Below, piece by piece: positions 16,064-25,720 of a stretch of 64,000 nucleotides of DNA. The position numbers and the translations under genes are program-made. Under the pieces are notes generated by a model, which had not been told where the DNA came from, ran no database searches, and worked only from the letters and a program-made list of their open reading frames with translations. The DNA comes from Micromonospora qiuiae (GTDB lineage: Bacteria > Actinomycetota > Actinomycetes > Mycobacteriales > Micromonosporaceae). Within the stretch, counting starts at the first letter, position 1; each line of letters opens with the position of its first letter. Where the stretch lies: NCBI RefSeq assembly GCF_016863555.1, contig NZ_BOPC01000013.1, positions 62,001 to 126,000 on the forward strand, given 5' to 3'.

Positions 16064-17884
16064 ATGAGTCACGTTCTCGCGGCGGTCGCCTGGCCGTACG
16101 CCAACGGCCCGCGCCACATCGGCCACGTCTCCGGTTTCGGCGTTCCCTCCGACGTCTTCGTCCGGTACATGCGGATGGCCGGCCACGACGTGCTCATGGT
16201 CTCCGGCACCGACGAGCACGGCACACCGATCCAGGTGCAGGCCGACGCCGAGGGGCTGACCCCGCGTGAGCTGGCCGACCGGTACAACCGGGTGATCGTG
16301 GAGGATCTGCACGGCCTCGGCCTCTCCTACGACCTGTTCACCCGCACCACCACGCACAACCACTACGCGGTGGTGCAGGAGCTGTTCGAGGGGCTGCACC
16401 GCAACGGTTACATCGTGCCGAAGACCACCATGGGCGCCATCTCGCCGTCCACCGGCCGGACCCTGCCCGACCGGTACATCGAGGGCACCTGTCCGATCTG
16501 CGGCTACGACGGCGCCCGCGGCGACCAGTGCGACAACTGCGGCAACCAGCTCGACCCGATCGACCTGATCAACCCCCGGTCGAAGATCAACGGAGAGACA
16601 CCGAAGTTCGTCGAGACCGAGCACTTCTTCCTCGACCTGCCCGCCCTGGCCGACGTCCTGCGGCAGTGGCTGGACACCCGCGAGGGCTGGCGCCCCAACG
16701 TGCTGCGCTTCTCCAGGAACCTGCTGGACGACCTGCACCCCCGGGCCATCACCCGGGACCTGGAGTGGGGGGTCCCGATCCCGCTCGACGGCTGGCGCGA
16801 GCGCACCGACAAGCGGATCTACGTCTGGTTCGACGCGGTGATCGGCTACCTTTCCGCGTCCATCGAGTGGGCCCGCCGCACCGGCGATCCGGAGGCGTGG
16901 CGCCGGTACTGGCACCCGAAGGACGGCGCGGACGCTGACACCTCCGGCGGCGATGCCCGGTCCTACTACTTCATGGGCAAGGACAACATCGTCTTCCACT
17001 CGGTGATCTGGCCCGCGCTGCTCGCCGGCTACTCCGGCGAAGGCAGCCGGGACGGCAAGCCGGGTGACCTCGGGCGGCTCAACCTGCCCACCGAGGTGGT
17101 TTCCAGCGAGTTCCTGACCATGGAGGGGCGTAAATTCTCCTCCTCCCGCCGGGTGGTCATCTACGTCCGGGACTTCCTCGAGCGGTACGACGCCGACGCG
17201 CTGCGCTACTTCATCGCGGTGGCCGGCCCGGAGAGCAACGACACCGACTTCACCTGGGCGGAGTTCCTGCGGCGCAACAACGACGAGCTGGTCGCCGGCT
17301 GGGGCAACCTGGTCAACCGGTCCATCTCGATGGCGGCGAAGAACTTCGGCACGATCCCGCCGATCGGCCCCGACGGGCTCACCGAGGCCGACGAGGCGCT
17401 GCTGGCCGTGGCCCGCGCCGGCTTCGCCACGGTCGGCGACCTGATCGCCCACCACCGGCAGAAGCAGGCCATCGGCGAGGCGATGAAGGTGGTCGCCGAG
17501 GCCAACAGGTACCTCTCCGAGCAGGCGCCGTGGAAGCTCAAGGCCGAGGCGGACAAGCCCCGGATGGGCACCGTCCTGCACGTCGCCCTCCAGGTGGTCA
17601 GCGACGCCAACACCCTGCTCACCCCGTTCCTGCCGCACTCCGCGCAGAAAGTGCACGAGCTGCTCGGCGGCACCGGGGTGCACGCCCCGATGCCGGTGAT
17701 CGAGGAGGTCACCGACCTCGACGGAGGGCCGGGCTATCCGGTGCTGACCGGGGACTACACCCAGGGCGCGCGGTGGGAGTCCGTACCGATCGAGGTGGGC
17801 CGGCCGCTCGCGGCGCCCAAGCCGGTGTTCCGCAAGCTCGACCCCTCGATCGTGGACGAGGAACTGGCCCGGCTCGGCGGCTGA
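16064..17884 (+). CDS. metG: Methionyl-tRNA synthetase
   Basis: 606 residues. Class I synthetase: HIGH at 18-21, zinc-knuckle [18 protein letters not shown], and the KMSKS equivalent written GRKFSSSRR. The C-terminal helical anticodon-binding domain is present. There is no EMAP-like dimerisation domain, as in other actinobacteria. It charges tRNA-Met. The ATG start matches the family's [14 protein letters not shown] beginning; TAGGCT lies eight bases upstream with no ribosome site, so the mRNA is probably leaderless. Confidence 0.96.
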   Translation: MSHVLAAVAWPYANGPRHIGHVSGFGVPSDVFVRYMRMAGHDVLMVSGTDEHGTPIQVQADAEGLTPRELADRYNRVIVEDLHGLGLSYDLFTRTTTHNHYAVVQELFEGLHRNGYIVPKTTMGAISPSTGRTLPDRYIEGTCPICGYDGARGDQCDNCGNQLDPIDLINPRSKINGETPKFVETEHFFLDLPALADVLRQWLDTREGWRPNVLRFSRNLLDDLHPRAITRDLEWGVPIPLDGWRERTDKRIYVWFDAVIGYLSASIEWARRTGDPEAWRRYWHPKDGADADTSGGDARSYYFMGKDNIVFHSVIWPALLAGYSGEGSRDGKPGDLGRLNLPTEVVSSEFLTMEGRKFSSSRRVVIYVRDFLERYDADALRYFIAVAGPESNDTDFTWAEFLRRNNDELVAGWGNLVNRSISMAAKNFGTIPPIGPDGLTEADEALLAVARAGFATVGDLIAHHRQKQAIGEAMKVVAEANRYLSEQAPWKLKAEADKPRMGTVLHVALQVVSDANTLLTPFLPHSAQKVHELLGGTGVHAPMPVIEEVTDLDGGPGYPVLTGDYTQGARWESVPIEVGRPLAAPKPVFRKLDPSIVDEELARLGG

Positions 17885-17897
17885 CCCGCACCCGCGC

Positions 17898-17931
17898 GAC
17901 GGGCGTGACCTCGACGGAGGCCGCGCCCGTC
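17898..17931. terminator. Terminator hairpin between metG and hydrolase
   Basis: GACGGGCGTG pairs with CGCGCCCGTC (one wobble) with a 14-base loop, centred between two convergent stop codons. No T-run. Confidence 0.55.
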
Positions 17932-17947
17932 GTCCGGCCCTGCCCGA

Positions 17948-18799
17948 TCAGGCCCGCGCCATGGCCGGCGATCCGATGAACTCCATGATCGCCTGATTCA
18001 CCTCGTCGGCGTTGGTCCACGGGGTGCCGTGCGGGGCACCCTTGAGGGTGACCAACCGGCTGTCGGAGAGCATCGGCTGCAACCGTTGCCCGGTCTTCGG
18101 GTACGGCAGCACCCTGTCCTTGTCGCCCTGGACGATCAGCACCGGCACATCGATGCGCGACACGTCGCCCCGGAAATCGGTGCCCCAGGCGTCCACGCTG
18201 TCGTGGGTGCCCTTCGCCGAGGCGCGCGCCCCGATGTCCCAGTGCGCCCGGTACGCCTCCTCGCTGAACAACTTGCCCTTGTTCTCGTCGTAGTTGAAGA
18301 AGTTGTTGCAGAACTGAGTCAGGTAGGCGAACCGATCCTTGATGATCGCCTGCTTGAACCCCTCGAAAAGGCTCGGGTCGACACCCTCCGGGTTGTCCGG
18401 CGCCTGCTTCAGGTACGGCGCCAACGGTGCCAGCAGCACCGCCCGGTCCACCCGGTCCGAGCCGTACGCGCCCAGGTAGCGGGTCACCTCGCCGGTGCCC
18501 ATCGAGTGGCCGACCAGGATCGCGTTACGCAGGTCCAGCTCCGTCATCAGCACGTCGAAATCGGCGGTGAAGGTGTCGTAGTCGTACCCGACAGTTGGCT
18601 GCGCCGAATTGCCGAAACCCCGCCGGTCGTACGTGATCACCCGGTATCCGGCGGCGAGCAGCGGCCCGGAGACCTTCTCCCACGTCGCCCCGTTGAACGG
18701 GAACCCGTGGATCAATACGATCGGCTGGCCGGAGCCGTGGTCCTCGTAATACAGGTCGATGGGCGCGGAGTTCTCCGTGCCGACGGTGATGAAGGGCAT
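17948..18799 (-). CDS. Alpha/beta hydrolase (non-haem chloroperoxidase/esterase type)
   Basis: 283 residues with the oxyanion motif LIHGFPFNG, nucleophile elbow GHSMG, acid Asp in VQGDKDRVLP and His in KGAPHGTPWTN. This is the pattern of cofactor-free haloperoxidase-like esterases. GGAGGAGACT precedes the ATG 18799 directly, so the longer upstream frame is not used. Substrate unknown; cytoplasmic. It stands between metG (convergent) and an unknown gene on the same strand. Confidence 0.9.
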   Translation of the reverse strand: MPFITVGTENSAPIDLYYEDHGSGQPIVLIHGFPFNGATWEKVSGPLLAAGYRVITYDRRGFGNSAQPTVGYDYDTFTADFDVLMTELDLRNAILVGHSMGTGEVTRYLGAYGSDRVDRAVLLAPLAPYLKQAPDNPEGVDPSLFEGFKQAIIKDRFAYLTQFCNNFFNYDENKGKLFSEEAYRAHWDIGARASAKGTHDSVDAWGTDFRGDVSRIDVPVLIVQGDKDRVLPYPKTGQRLQPMLSDSRLVTLKGAPHGTPWTNADEVNQAIMEFIGSPAMARA

Positions 18800-18882
18800 A
18801 GTCTCCTCCTGTCCAAGGCGGGAGACCGAGCCTTCCCCAGCGGACGACCGATATTCCTGCGCCGCACCACCCGTTGACAGCC

Positions 18883-20124
18883 TCAGAGGAGATACGGGTG
18901 GTCCACGATCTGGTCGTCGGTGACCTCGGCACCCGGTGCCCACGTCTCGTAGACACCCCGCTCGCAGCACTGTGCCCCGAGGGCGGCCACCGCGTCCGGA
19001 TCCGGGCGTCGCAGACGCAGCCGTAGCCAACCCGCCTCCTCGCGAAGCACCAGGCACGGCACCCCGCGCCAAGTGGCCAGGCGCAGCCGCCGGCTCGCCG
19101 ATTCGACCGGATACCGGGCGGCCCGGGTCAACGCCAGCACGCGGAAGCCGCCGGGCGGGTCGGCCACCGCATCGTACTCCCCGCCCGCGTACGTGCCGAC
19201 CAGCCGCGTCGACAGCGGCGCATTCCCGATCGGCACGTACTCCTGCTCCGGCGACAAGCCGGGCACCGCCGCCAGCAGGTGCCGCCACTGCGGCCCGACC
19301 ATACGCAGCCAGCCGTGCTGCTCCGCCTGATAGGCGTAGAGGATCACCTCAACACCCTCGGCCGGGTACGCGAGCAGGGTGGCGTTGGCCGGCATCGGCA
19401 GTTCGGCGAAATCGCGGGTGACGAACTCGGGGAGCAGGTGATGACTGCTCGGCGTGAAACCCGTGCCCAGCACCGCCGGTCCCAACCGGTCCCGGGCGTT
19501 CATCGCGGTCAGTCCCCGGTACGCGGCGCCCGCCGGCACGTCGTAGTCGCCCGGGTCGGCAGCGCGCCACCGCAGCGCGTACGTCACGTCCCCGCTGTCC
19601 CGGCCGTCGCCGCCATCGGTACGCAGCACGCTCGTGGTCCCCGGGGTACGCAGGTGCGCCACGTCGTACTCGCGATAGCAGAACCCGTGCGGTAGCCAAC
19701 CCCGCACGTATCCGGCCAGTTGTCGAGCGGAGAGGATCTTCATCATCCGCGTACCCCGCCGCAGGCTCGCCGATGCCCGTACCGCGGCGACCAGCGGGTC
19801 ATCCGCAGCGGCCGGCTGCTGGGCGAGGCGGTGCACCTCCGACCAGCCCCGTTCGCGATGCAGGGGCACCAGCAACGGTGCCTCCGGAGCTTCGGCCTGC
19901 TCGGCCGCCCCGTGCACGGCGGTGATCTCGGTGACGTGGACGAACCGTCGCCACGGCAGCGTCGAGCTCGGCCGGGGCATCCACTCGAATCCGGCCACCT
20001 CGTCGGCGCTGAACAGCTCGTACGCCGCGCCGCGGGCGATCTCCTCGGCCGGGTACATCGTCCCGCCGTACGCCACCCGTAGGCCCGTCCGCTCCGGTGC
20101 CGCGCCGTCCGCGCGGGACGTCAC
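18883..20124 (-). CDS. Hypothetical protein, no recognised family
   Basis: 413 residues from GTG 20124, which has GAGG five bases upstream. Soluble, without signal peptide or membrane helices. The middle contains a hydrophilic beta-rich region (PEFVTRDFAELPMPANATLL) and the C-terminal 100 residues include EYDAVADPPGGFRVLALTRA, then ALGAQCCERGVYETWAPGAEV with a vicinal Cys pair. The N terminus (MYPAEEIARGAAYELFS) resembles no enzyme I know. The gene is divergent from tatD. Codon use is normal for the window. Confidence 0.65.
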   Translation of the reverse strand: MTSRADGAAPERTGLRVAYGGTMYPAEEIARGAAYELFSADEVAGFEWMPRPSSTLPWRRFVHVTEITAVHGAAEQAEAPEAPLLVPLHRERGWSEVHRLAQQPAAADDPLVAAVRASASLRRGTRMMKILSARQLAGYVRGWLPHGFCYREYDVAHLRTPGTTSVLRTDGGDGRDSGDVTYALRWRAADPGDYDVPAGAAYRGLTAMNARDRLGPAVLGTGFTPSSHHLLPEFVTRDFAELPMPANATLLAYPAEGVEVILYAYQAEQHGWLRMVGPQWRHLLAAVPGLSPEQEYVPIGNAPLSTRLVGTYAGGEYDAVADPPGGFRVLALTRAARYPVESASRRLRLATWRGVPCLVLREEAGWLRLRLRRPDPDAVAALGAQCCERGVYETWAPGAEVTDDQIVDHPYLL

Positions 20125-20305
20125 ATTCACCTCAGCCCACTTCCCTGGTCGTGAGCGCGAGGCGCCGGTCGCTGTGCCGTCCCCACGTCGTCACCTCGCT
20201 TCGCGCACCGCACCTTTCGGTGACCGTAAGGGGGCTGGGCGTAGTCGAGGTGAACCCCGGGTGGCGACCGGGTGGATTCAGCCGGTGTGTGATGCTGTCG
20301 AGGAG

Positions 20306-21193
20306 ATGAGCGAGCCGACCGAGTCCCGCAGCCAGCGCGCGGCCCGCCGCGCCGGCGAGTTCCCGTCCGCACCCGAGCCGCTGCCGCAGCCGGTGCTGGA
20401 CAGCCACACCCACCTGGACATCACCGTGAGCGAGGTCGGCGTGCCCGCCGGGAGCGCCGCCACCGACCCGATCGCCGCGGCCATCGACGTCGCCGCCATG
20501 GTGGGCGTCGACCGGCTGGTGCAGGTCGGCGTCGACGTCGAATCCTCCCGATGGGGCGCCGAGGTGGCCGACGAGCACTCCGCGGTGCTGGCCACCGTGG
20601 CGTTGCACCCCAACGAGGCGCCCCGGCTGCCCGACCTCGACGCCGCCCTGCGCGAGATCGAGGCGCTGGCCGCCCGGGACCGGGTACGCGGCATCGGTGA
20701 GACCGGGATGGACTTCTACCGCACCCGCGACGACGGCCGCGCCGCGCAGGAGGAGAGCTTCCGGGCCCACATCGCCATCGCCAAGCGGTACGGCAAGACG
20801 CTGGTCGTCCACGACCGGGACGCGCACGCCGACGTCCTGCGCATCCTGGACTCCGAGGGCGCGCCGGACACGGTGGTGCTGCACTGCTTCTCCGGCGACG
20901 CCGAGTTCGCCGCCGAGTGCGTCCGCCGGGGATACCTGCTCAGTTTCGCCGGCACCGTCACCTTCGCCAGCGCCGGGGCGCTGCGTGAGGCCGCCGCGCT
21001 GACCCCGCTCGACCAGCTCCTGGTGGAGACCGACGCGCCGTACCTCACGCCGGTGCCGCACCGGGGACGGCCGAACGCGTCGTACCTCATCCCGCTGACC
21101 GTCCGGGCGCTGGCCGCCACCATCGGTGCCGACCTGGACGAGCTGTGCGCCAACATCTCCGCCACCGGCGAGCGAGCCTTCGGCCCCTGGTGA
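20306..21193 (+). CDS. tatD: TatD family metal-dependent hydrolase (DNase)
   Basis: 295 residues of the amidohydrolase TIM-barrel. Metal ligands are visible in LDSHTHLD, GIGETGMDFYR, LVVHDRDAHAD, VLHCFSGD and ETDAPYLTP. Family members are 3'-5' exonucleases on DNA or RNA with two divalent metals. The start at ATG 20306 sits behind GAGG; the first 30 residues are an Arg/Ser-rich actinobacterial extension. It precedes rsmA, the usual order in actinomycetes. Confidence 0.92.
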   Translation: MSEPTESRSQRAARRAGEFPSAPEPLPQPVLDSHTHLDITVSEVGVPAGSAATDPIAAAIDVAAMVGVDRLVQVGVDVESSRWGAEVADEHSAVLATVALHPNEAPRLPDLDAALREIEALAARDRVRGIGETGMDFYRTRDDGRAAQEESFRAHIAIAKRYGKTLVVHDRDAHADVLRILDSEGAPDTVVLHCFSGDAEFAAECVRRGYLLSFAGTVTFASAGALREAAALTPLDQLLVETDAPYLTPVPHRGRPNASYLIPLTVRALAATIGADLDELCANISATGERAFGPW

Positions 21194-21195
21194 AA

Positions 21196-21248
21196 GGAAG
21201 GGCCCCTTCTTAACGCCTCGTGCAGTAAAAGGGCCCCTTCTTAACACC
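21196..21248. repeat. Composite palindromic repeat, copy 2
   Basis: Two AAGGGCCCCTTCTTAAC units separated by an eight-base spacer (also ending AGTA), matching copy 1 in order, spacing and orientation. Here it lies between two genes read in the same direction (tatD and rsmA), directly upstream of the rsmA promoter. Confidence 0.85.
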
Positions 21249-21274
21249 GCAGGCCGGCCGCATACGCTACCGAG

Positions 21275-22144
21275 GTGACCGGTCTCCTCGGCCCGGCGGA
21301 GATCCGGGACCTCGCCGCCCGGCTCGGTGTCGCCCCCACCAAGAAGCTCGGCCAGAACTTCGTGCACGACCCGAACACCGTGCGACGGATCGTCACCACC
21401 GCCGGGCTCACCGGCGACGACGTGGCGCTGGAGGTCGGCCCCGGTCTCGGCTCGCTCACCCTCGCCCTGCTCCCGGCCGTCGCCCACGTGCACGCCGTGG
21501 AGATCGACGCGGCGCTGGCCGGCGCGCTGCCCGACACCGCCGCCCGGCACGCCGGCCCGGCCGCCGACCGGCTCACCGTGCACCACGCCGACGCGCTGCG
21601 GATCACCGCCGCCGACCTGGCCGCCCCGCCGCCCACCGCGCTGGTCGCGAACCTGCCCTACAACGTCGCCGTGCCGGTGGTGCTGCACCTGCTCGCCGAA
21701 CTACCCACCCTCCGGCACGGGCTGGTGATGGTGCAGAAGGAGGTCGCCGACCGGCTGGTCGCCGGCCCCGGCTCGAAGGTGTACGGCGTGCCGTCGGTCA
21801 AGCTCGCCTGGTACGCCCGCGCCCGCGCCGCCGGGAAGGTGCCACCGAACGTGTTCTGGCCGGTGCCCAACGTGGACTCCGGTCTGGTCGCCTTCACCCG
21901 CCACGACCCGCCCCGCGCGGACGTGTCCCGGGAACAGGTCTTCGCCGTGGTGGACGCGGCCTTCGCGCAGCGCCGCAAGACACTGCGCGCTGCCCTGGCC
22001 GGCTGGGCCGGCGGCGCCGACCGGGCCGCCACGGCGCTCACCGCCGCCGGGATCGACCCCGGCGCGCGCGGCGAGTCACTCACCGTCGAGCAGTTCGCCG
22101 CCGTGGCCGCGTCGGCCCCGAGCGCCACCAGCGGCGCGCAGTAG
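21275..22144 (+). CDS. rsmA: 16S rRNA (adenine(1518)-N6/adenine(1519)-N6)-dimethyltransferase
   Basis: 289 residues, KsgA family. [11 protein letters not shown] opens the domain, [10 protein letters not shown] is the SAM loop and NLPYN the catalytic motif; the C-terminal helical domain includes [12 protein letters not shown]. It dimethylates two adenines in the 3' hairpin of 16S rRNA. The GTG start has TACGCT six bases upstream and no ribosome site, a leaderless pattern. Its stop codon overlaps the -10 box of the following transcription unit. Confidence 0.95.
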   Translation: MTGLLGPAEIRDLAARLGVAPTKKLGQNFVHDPNTVRRIVTTAGLTGDDVALEVGPGLGSLTLALLPAVAHVHAVEIDAALAGALPDTAARHAGPAADRLTVHHADALRITAADLAAPPPTALVANLPYNVAVPVVLHLLAELPTLRHGLVMVQKEVADRLVAGPGSKVYGVPSVKLAWYARARAAGKVPPNVFWPVPNVDSGLVAFTRHDPPRADVSREQVFAVVDAAFAQRRKTLRAALAGWAGGADRAATALTAAGIDPGARGESLTVEQFAAVAASAPSATSGAQ

Positions 22145-22153
22145 GCTGAGGCC

Positions 22154-22180
22154 GTGCCCGCCGAGGAGGTGTACGAGTGA
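22154..22180 (+). CDS. Possible eight-codon leader peptide before the Uma2 gene
   Basis: TAGGCT (22142-22147) followed by six bases and GTG sets up a leaderless start. The frame reads VPAEEVYE and stops at TGA, overlapping the GTG of the next gene (GTGA). The internal GAGGAG doubles as that gene's ribosome site. Translation of the leader and re-initiation downstream is inferred. Confidence 0.35.
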   Translation: MPAEEVYE

Positions 22181-22761
22181 CCGCCCAGCCGATCGAGCCC
22201 GACGCGTCCGGCATGTGGAGCCCGGACCCGGTCCGGCAGCGCCTGGCCAGCTACACCATCGAGGACGTGCTGGCCCTTCCCGACGACGCCCCCCGCGTCG
22301 AGCTGCGTGACGGAGTCCTGGTCGTGGTCCCTTCCCCCACCTACGCTCACCAGACCATCAGCAACCTGCTGTGGACGTGGTTCCGGCAAAATGTGCCGTT
22401 CGATGTCTCCCCGGCCACTGCGGTCGGGGTGGCGATCAGTCATCGCAACACCTTCGAGCCGGACGTGGTGCTGCTCAAGCGTCCGGTTGTCGCCGAGAGC
22501 CACTATTTCGACGCCGAGCAGGTGGTGCTCGCCGTCGAGGTCGTCTCGCCGGGCACCCGGCGGCGGGACCGGTTGGAGAAGCCCGCCGACTACGCCGACG
22601 CCGGCATCCCACACTACTGGCGGATCGAGCAGAATCCGGTGCACGTGTACGCGTACGACCTCGTCGACGGCCGGTACGAGCTGGTCGCCGACTCCGCCGA
22701 GGAGCTGATCGTGACCAAGCCGTTCGACCTGCGGTTGCCCGTCCGGGACATCACCCCGTGA
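22177..22761 (+). CDS. Uma2 family (DUF820) restriction-endonuclease-fold protein
   Basis: 194 residues. The PD-(D/E)xK core reads FEPDVVLLKR and LAVEVVSPGTRRRDRLEK, with active Asp, Glu and Lys in place; PHYWRIE follows. Members are predicted nucleases of unknown role, multiplied in cyanobacteria and actinomycetes. GAGGAG precedes the GTG. Its stop overlaps the ispE start (GTGA), an unusual placement of an Uma2 gene inside an rsmA-ispE housekeeping pair. Confidence 0.85.
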   Translation: MTAQPIEPDASGMWSPDPVRQRLASYTIEDVLALPDDAPRVELRDGVLVVVPSPTYAHQTISNLLWTWFRQNVPFDVSPATAVGVAISHRNTFEPDVVLLKRPVVAESHYFDAEQVVLAVEVVSPGTRRRDRLEKPADYADAGIPHYWRIEQNPVHVYAYDLVDGRYELVADSAEELIVTKPFDLRLPVRDITP

Positions 22762-23705
22762 CCGAAGCCTGGCATCCGGAGGACGACGAGCCGCGCGGGG
22801 CCAGCGGCCCGGTCCGGGTACGGGTGCCCGCCAAGGTCAACCTGCACCTGGGAGTCGGCCCGTTGCGCCGGGACGGCTACCACGAGCTGAACACCGTCTA
22901 CCACGCGATCTCGATCTACGACGAGCTGACCGCCCGACGGGGTGACACGCTCACCCTCACCATGGAGGGCGAAGGCACCGGGGAACTCGCCCTGGACGAC
23001 TCCAACCTGGTCCTCCGGGCCGCCCACGCCCTCGCCGGGTACGCCGGCGTCATGCCGCACGCCCGGCTGCACCTGCGCAAGCAGATCCCGCTCGCCGGTG
23101 GGCTCGCCGGCGGCAGCGCCGACGCCGCCGCCGCCCTGGTTGCCTGCGACGCTCTCTGGGGCACCGGACTGTCCCGCGACGAACTGGCCGGCATCGCCGC
23201 CGACCTCGGCTCGGACGTGCCCTTCCTGATCCACGGCGGCACCGCCCTGGGCACCGGTCGAGGTGAGGCGGTCAGCCCCGTCCTGGCCCGCCCCACCTCC
23301 TGGCACTGGGTGGTCGCCATCGCCGACGGTGGGCTGTCCACCCCGCAGGCGTACCGCGAACTCGATCGGCTCCGCGAGACCGGCGCCGCCGGGCCGCCGC
23401 TCGGCAGCACCGACGCGCTGCTCGCCGCCCTGCGGCAACGTGACCCCCGGGTGCTCGCCACCACCCTCGGCAACGACCTGCAGGACGCCGCCCTGGCCAT
23501 GCGTCCCGCGCTGGCGGCCACCCTCAAGGCCGGCGAGGCGGCCGGGGCACTGGCCGGCATCGTCTCCGGCTCCGGCCCCACCTGCGTCTTCCTCACCGCC
23601 GACGCCGCCGACGCCGAACGCGTCGCCGCCGAACTGGAAGCCGCCGAGGTGTGCCGGCAGGCCCGCACCGCCCACGGCCCGGTTCCCGGGGCCCGGATCA
23701 CCTGA
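22758..23705 (+). CDS. ispE: 4-diphosphocytidyl-2-C-methyl-D-erythritol kinase
   Basis: 315 residues, GHMP kinase. VPAKVNLHLGVGPLRRDGYHEL holds the substrate Lys and aromatic segment, PLAGGLAGGSADAAAAL the ATP loop and VSGSGPTCVFL motif 3. It phosphorylates CDP-ME in the non-mevalonate isoprenoid pathway, supplying polyprenyl phosphates and quinones. It overlaps the Uma2 gene by four bases, so expression depends on that upstream unit. Confidence 0.94.
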   Translation: MTEAWHPEDDEPRGASGPVRVRVPAKVNLHLGVGPLRRDGYHELNTVYHAISIYDELTARRGDTLTLTMEGEGTGELALDDSNLVLRAAHALAGYAGVMPHARLHLRKQIPLAGGLAGGSADAAAALVACDALWGTGLSRDELAGIAADLGSDVPFLIHGGTALGTGRGEAVSPVLARPTSWHWVVAIADGGLSTPQAYRELDRLRETGAAGPPLGSTDALLAALRQRDPRVLATTLGNDLQDAALAMRPALAATLKAGEAAGALAGIVSGSGPTCVFLTADAADAERVAAELEAAEVCRQARTAHGPVPGARIT

Positions 23706-23799
23706 CCCGATCACGCGGGCGGCGCTCCGCGTACGCTGGTTCCAGGCGTCCCCAGGTGCCCTCACGGCACCGGGACGCCTTGATCATGGGAGGTGGGGC

Positions 23800-25605
23800 G
23801 TGGCCAACATCGTCAACCTGGACCGGGTGTCCAAGGGCTATGGCGCCGCCGGGCCACTGCTCACCGACGTCTCGCTCGGCCTCGACGACGCCGACCGGAT
23901 CGGCGTGGTCGGGCTCAACGGTGCCGGCAAGTCGACGCTGCTGCGGTTGCTCACCCGCACCGAGGAACCCGACGACGGGCGCGTCACGCACCGCCGCGAC
24001 CTGCGGGTCGCCTGGCTGCCGCAGAACCTCACCCTGAGCCCGCAGGCGACCGTCCGCGACGTGGTCCTCGGCACCGCCTGGCTCGCCGAGGACATGGGCG
24101 CCGAGCACGAGTGGGCCGGCGACGCCGGTGTCCGGGCCATCCTCGACGGGCTCGGCATGCCGCACCTCGGCCTCGACGCGCCGGTCGGGCCGATGTCCGG
24201 CGGCGAGCGCCGTCGGGTGGCCCTCGCGGCCCTGCTGGTCCGCACCGCCGACCTGCTCATCCTCGACGAGCCCACCAACCACCTGGACGTCGGCGGCGTC
24301 GACTGGCTGGCCCGGCACCTGCTCGGCCGCAAGGGCGCCCTGGTGGTGGTCACCCACGACCGGTGGTTCCTCGACGCCGTCTGCACCACCACCTGGGAGG
24401 TCGCCGATCAAACCGTGCGGGCCTACGAGGGCGGCTACGCCGCCTGGATCCTCGCCCGCGCCGAACGCGAACGGATCGCCGCAGCCACCGAGGCCCGCCG
24501 CCAGAACCTGCTCCGCAAGGAGATCGCCTGGCTGCGCCGGGGCCCGCCGGCCCGTACGTCGAAGCCGAAGTTCCGCATCGACGCGGCCAACGCGCTCATC
24601 GCCGACGTGCCGCCGCCGCGCGACACCATGTCGCTGCAACGGCTGGCCACCGCCCGGCTCGGCAAACAGGTGTACGACCTCCAGCAGGTCCGCCTGCACG
24701 CCGGTCCCAAGACCATCCTCGACGACGTCACCTGGCAGGTCGGTCCCGGCGACCGGGTGGCCATCCTCGGCGCCAACGGTGCCGGCAAGACCACCCTGTT
24801 GCGGATGCTCGCCGGCGTCACCCGTCCCGACGGTGGACGGCTGATCACCGGCGCCACCGTGCGGCCCGCCTTCCTCTCCCAGGAACTCGCCGAACTGCCC
24901 GGCGAACTGCGTGTCCTGGAGGCCGTCGAGGAGGTGGCCCGGCGGGTGCGCCTCGGTGACCGGGAGATCTCCGCTGCTCAACTCGCCGAGGTGTTCGGCT
25001 TCGACGACCGGCGGCTCTGGACCCCCGTCGGTGACCTGTCCGGCGGTGAGCGCCGCCGGCTGCAGATGCTGCGGCTGCTCGCTGGCGAGCCGAATGTGCT
25101 ACTGCTCGACGAGCCCACCAACGACCTCGACACCGACACCCTCGCCGCCCTGGAGGACCTGCTCGACTCCTGGCCCGGCACCATCGTGGTGGCCAGCCAC
25201 GACCGCTACCTCATCGAGCGGGTGACCGACTCGACGTACGGGATGTTCGGCGACGGTCGGCTGGTGCACCTGCCCGGTGGGGTCGAGGAGTACCTGGCGC
25301 GGAGCGCCGGCCAGCCGGGGCCCGCCCGCAGCGCCGCACCGGCCGGCACCGCACCCGGCACCGCGACAGGCGGCACCGGGATGAGCGCCGCCGAGGCCCG
25401 ACAGGCCCGCAAGGAACTGGCCCGGCTGGAGCGGCAGGTCGGCAAGCTGGAGCAGAAGGAAGCGGCACTGCTCGACCAGCTCGCCGCATGCGCCACCGAC
25501 TACACCCGGGTCGCGGAGTTGGACGCCCAGCTCAGTCAGGTACGCGCCGAGCGGGAACAGGTCGAACAGGCATGGCTGGAGCTGGCCGAGGAGATTCCGG
25601 CCTAG
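23800..25605 (+). CDS. ABC-F family ATPase
   Basis: 601 residues with two nucleotide-binding domains and no membrane part. Walker A GLNGAGKST and GANGAGKTT, signatures MSGGERRR and LSGGERRR, Walker [13 protein letters not shown] and VLLLDEPTNDLD. An inter-domain linker lies at about residues 220-285 and a C-terminal coiled coil (ARQARKELARLERQVGKLEQKE) follows an Ala/Pro/Thr linker. ABC-F proteins act on the ribosome, as translation factors or antibiotic protectors; the class here cannot be settled. The GTG follows GGGAGGTGGGGC. It stands just after ispE, as in many actinomycetes. Confidence 0.92.
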   Translation: MANIVNLDRVSKGYGAAGPLLTDVSLGLDDADRIGVVGLNGAGKSTLLRLLTRTEEPDDGRVTHRRDLRVAWLPQNLTLSPQATVRDVVLGTAWLAEDMGAEHEWAGDAGVRAILDGLGMPHLGLDAPVGPMSGGERRRVALAALLVRTADLLILDEPTNHLDVGGVDWLARHLLGRKGALVVVTHDRWFLDAVCTTTWEVADQTVRAYEGGYAAWILARAERERIAAATEARRQNLLRKEIAWLRRGPPARTSKPKFRIDAANALIADVPPPRDTMSLQRLATARLGKQVYDLQQVRLHAGPKTILDDVTWQVGPGDRVAILGANGAGKTTLLRMLAGVTRPDGGRLITGATVRPAFLSQELAELPGELRVLEAVEEVARRVRLGDREISAAQLAEVFGFDDRRLWTPVGDLSGGERRRLQMLRLLAGEPNVLLLDEPTNDLDTDTLAALEDLLDSWPGTIVVASHDRYLIERVTDSTYGMFGDGRLVHLPGGVEEYLARSAGQPGPARSAAPAGTAPGTATGGTGMSAAEARQARKELARLERQVGKLEQKEAALLDQLAACATDYTRVAELDAQLSQVRAEREQVEQAWLELAEEIPA

Positions 25606-25720
25606 GACCGGGCGCGACGCCGCGACCTGCGGCCATTCCGGGGACCCGTGTGCGGCGTCATATCGCGGGGTGCGGGAGAATCGGCGACGACCCTCACCCA
25701 ACGGCGTTGGAGACACAGAC

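Noticed and set aside
16049-17683. Open frame of 544 codons on the minus strand
   Set aside because: Antisense to metG, whose catalytic motifs are all intact.
23800-25605. Antibiotic-resistance ABC-F determinant
   Set aside because: The inter-domain linker cannot be assigned to a resistance class by eye and the gene sits in its usual housekeeping place after ispE.
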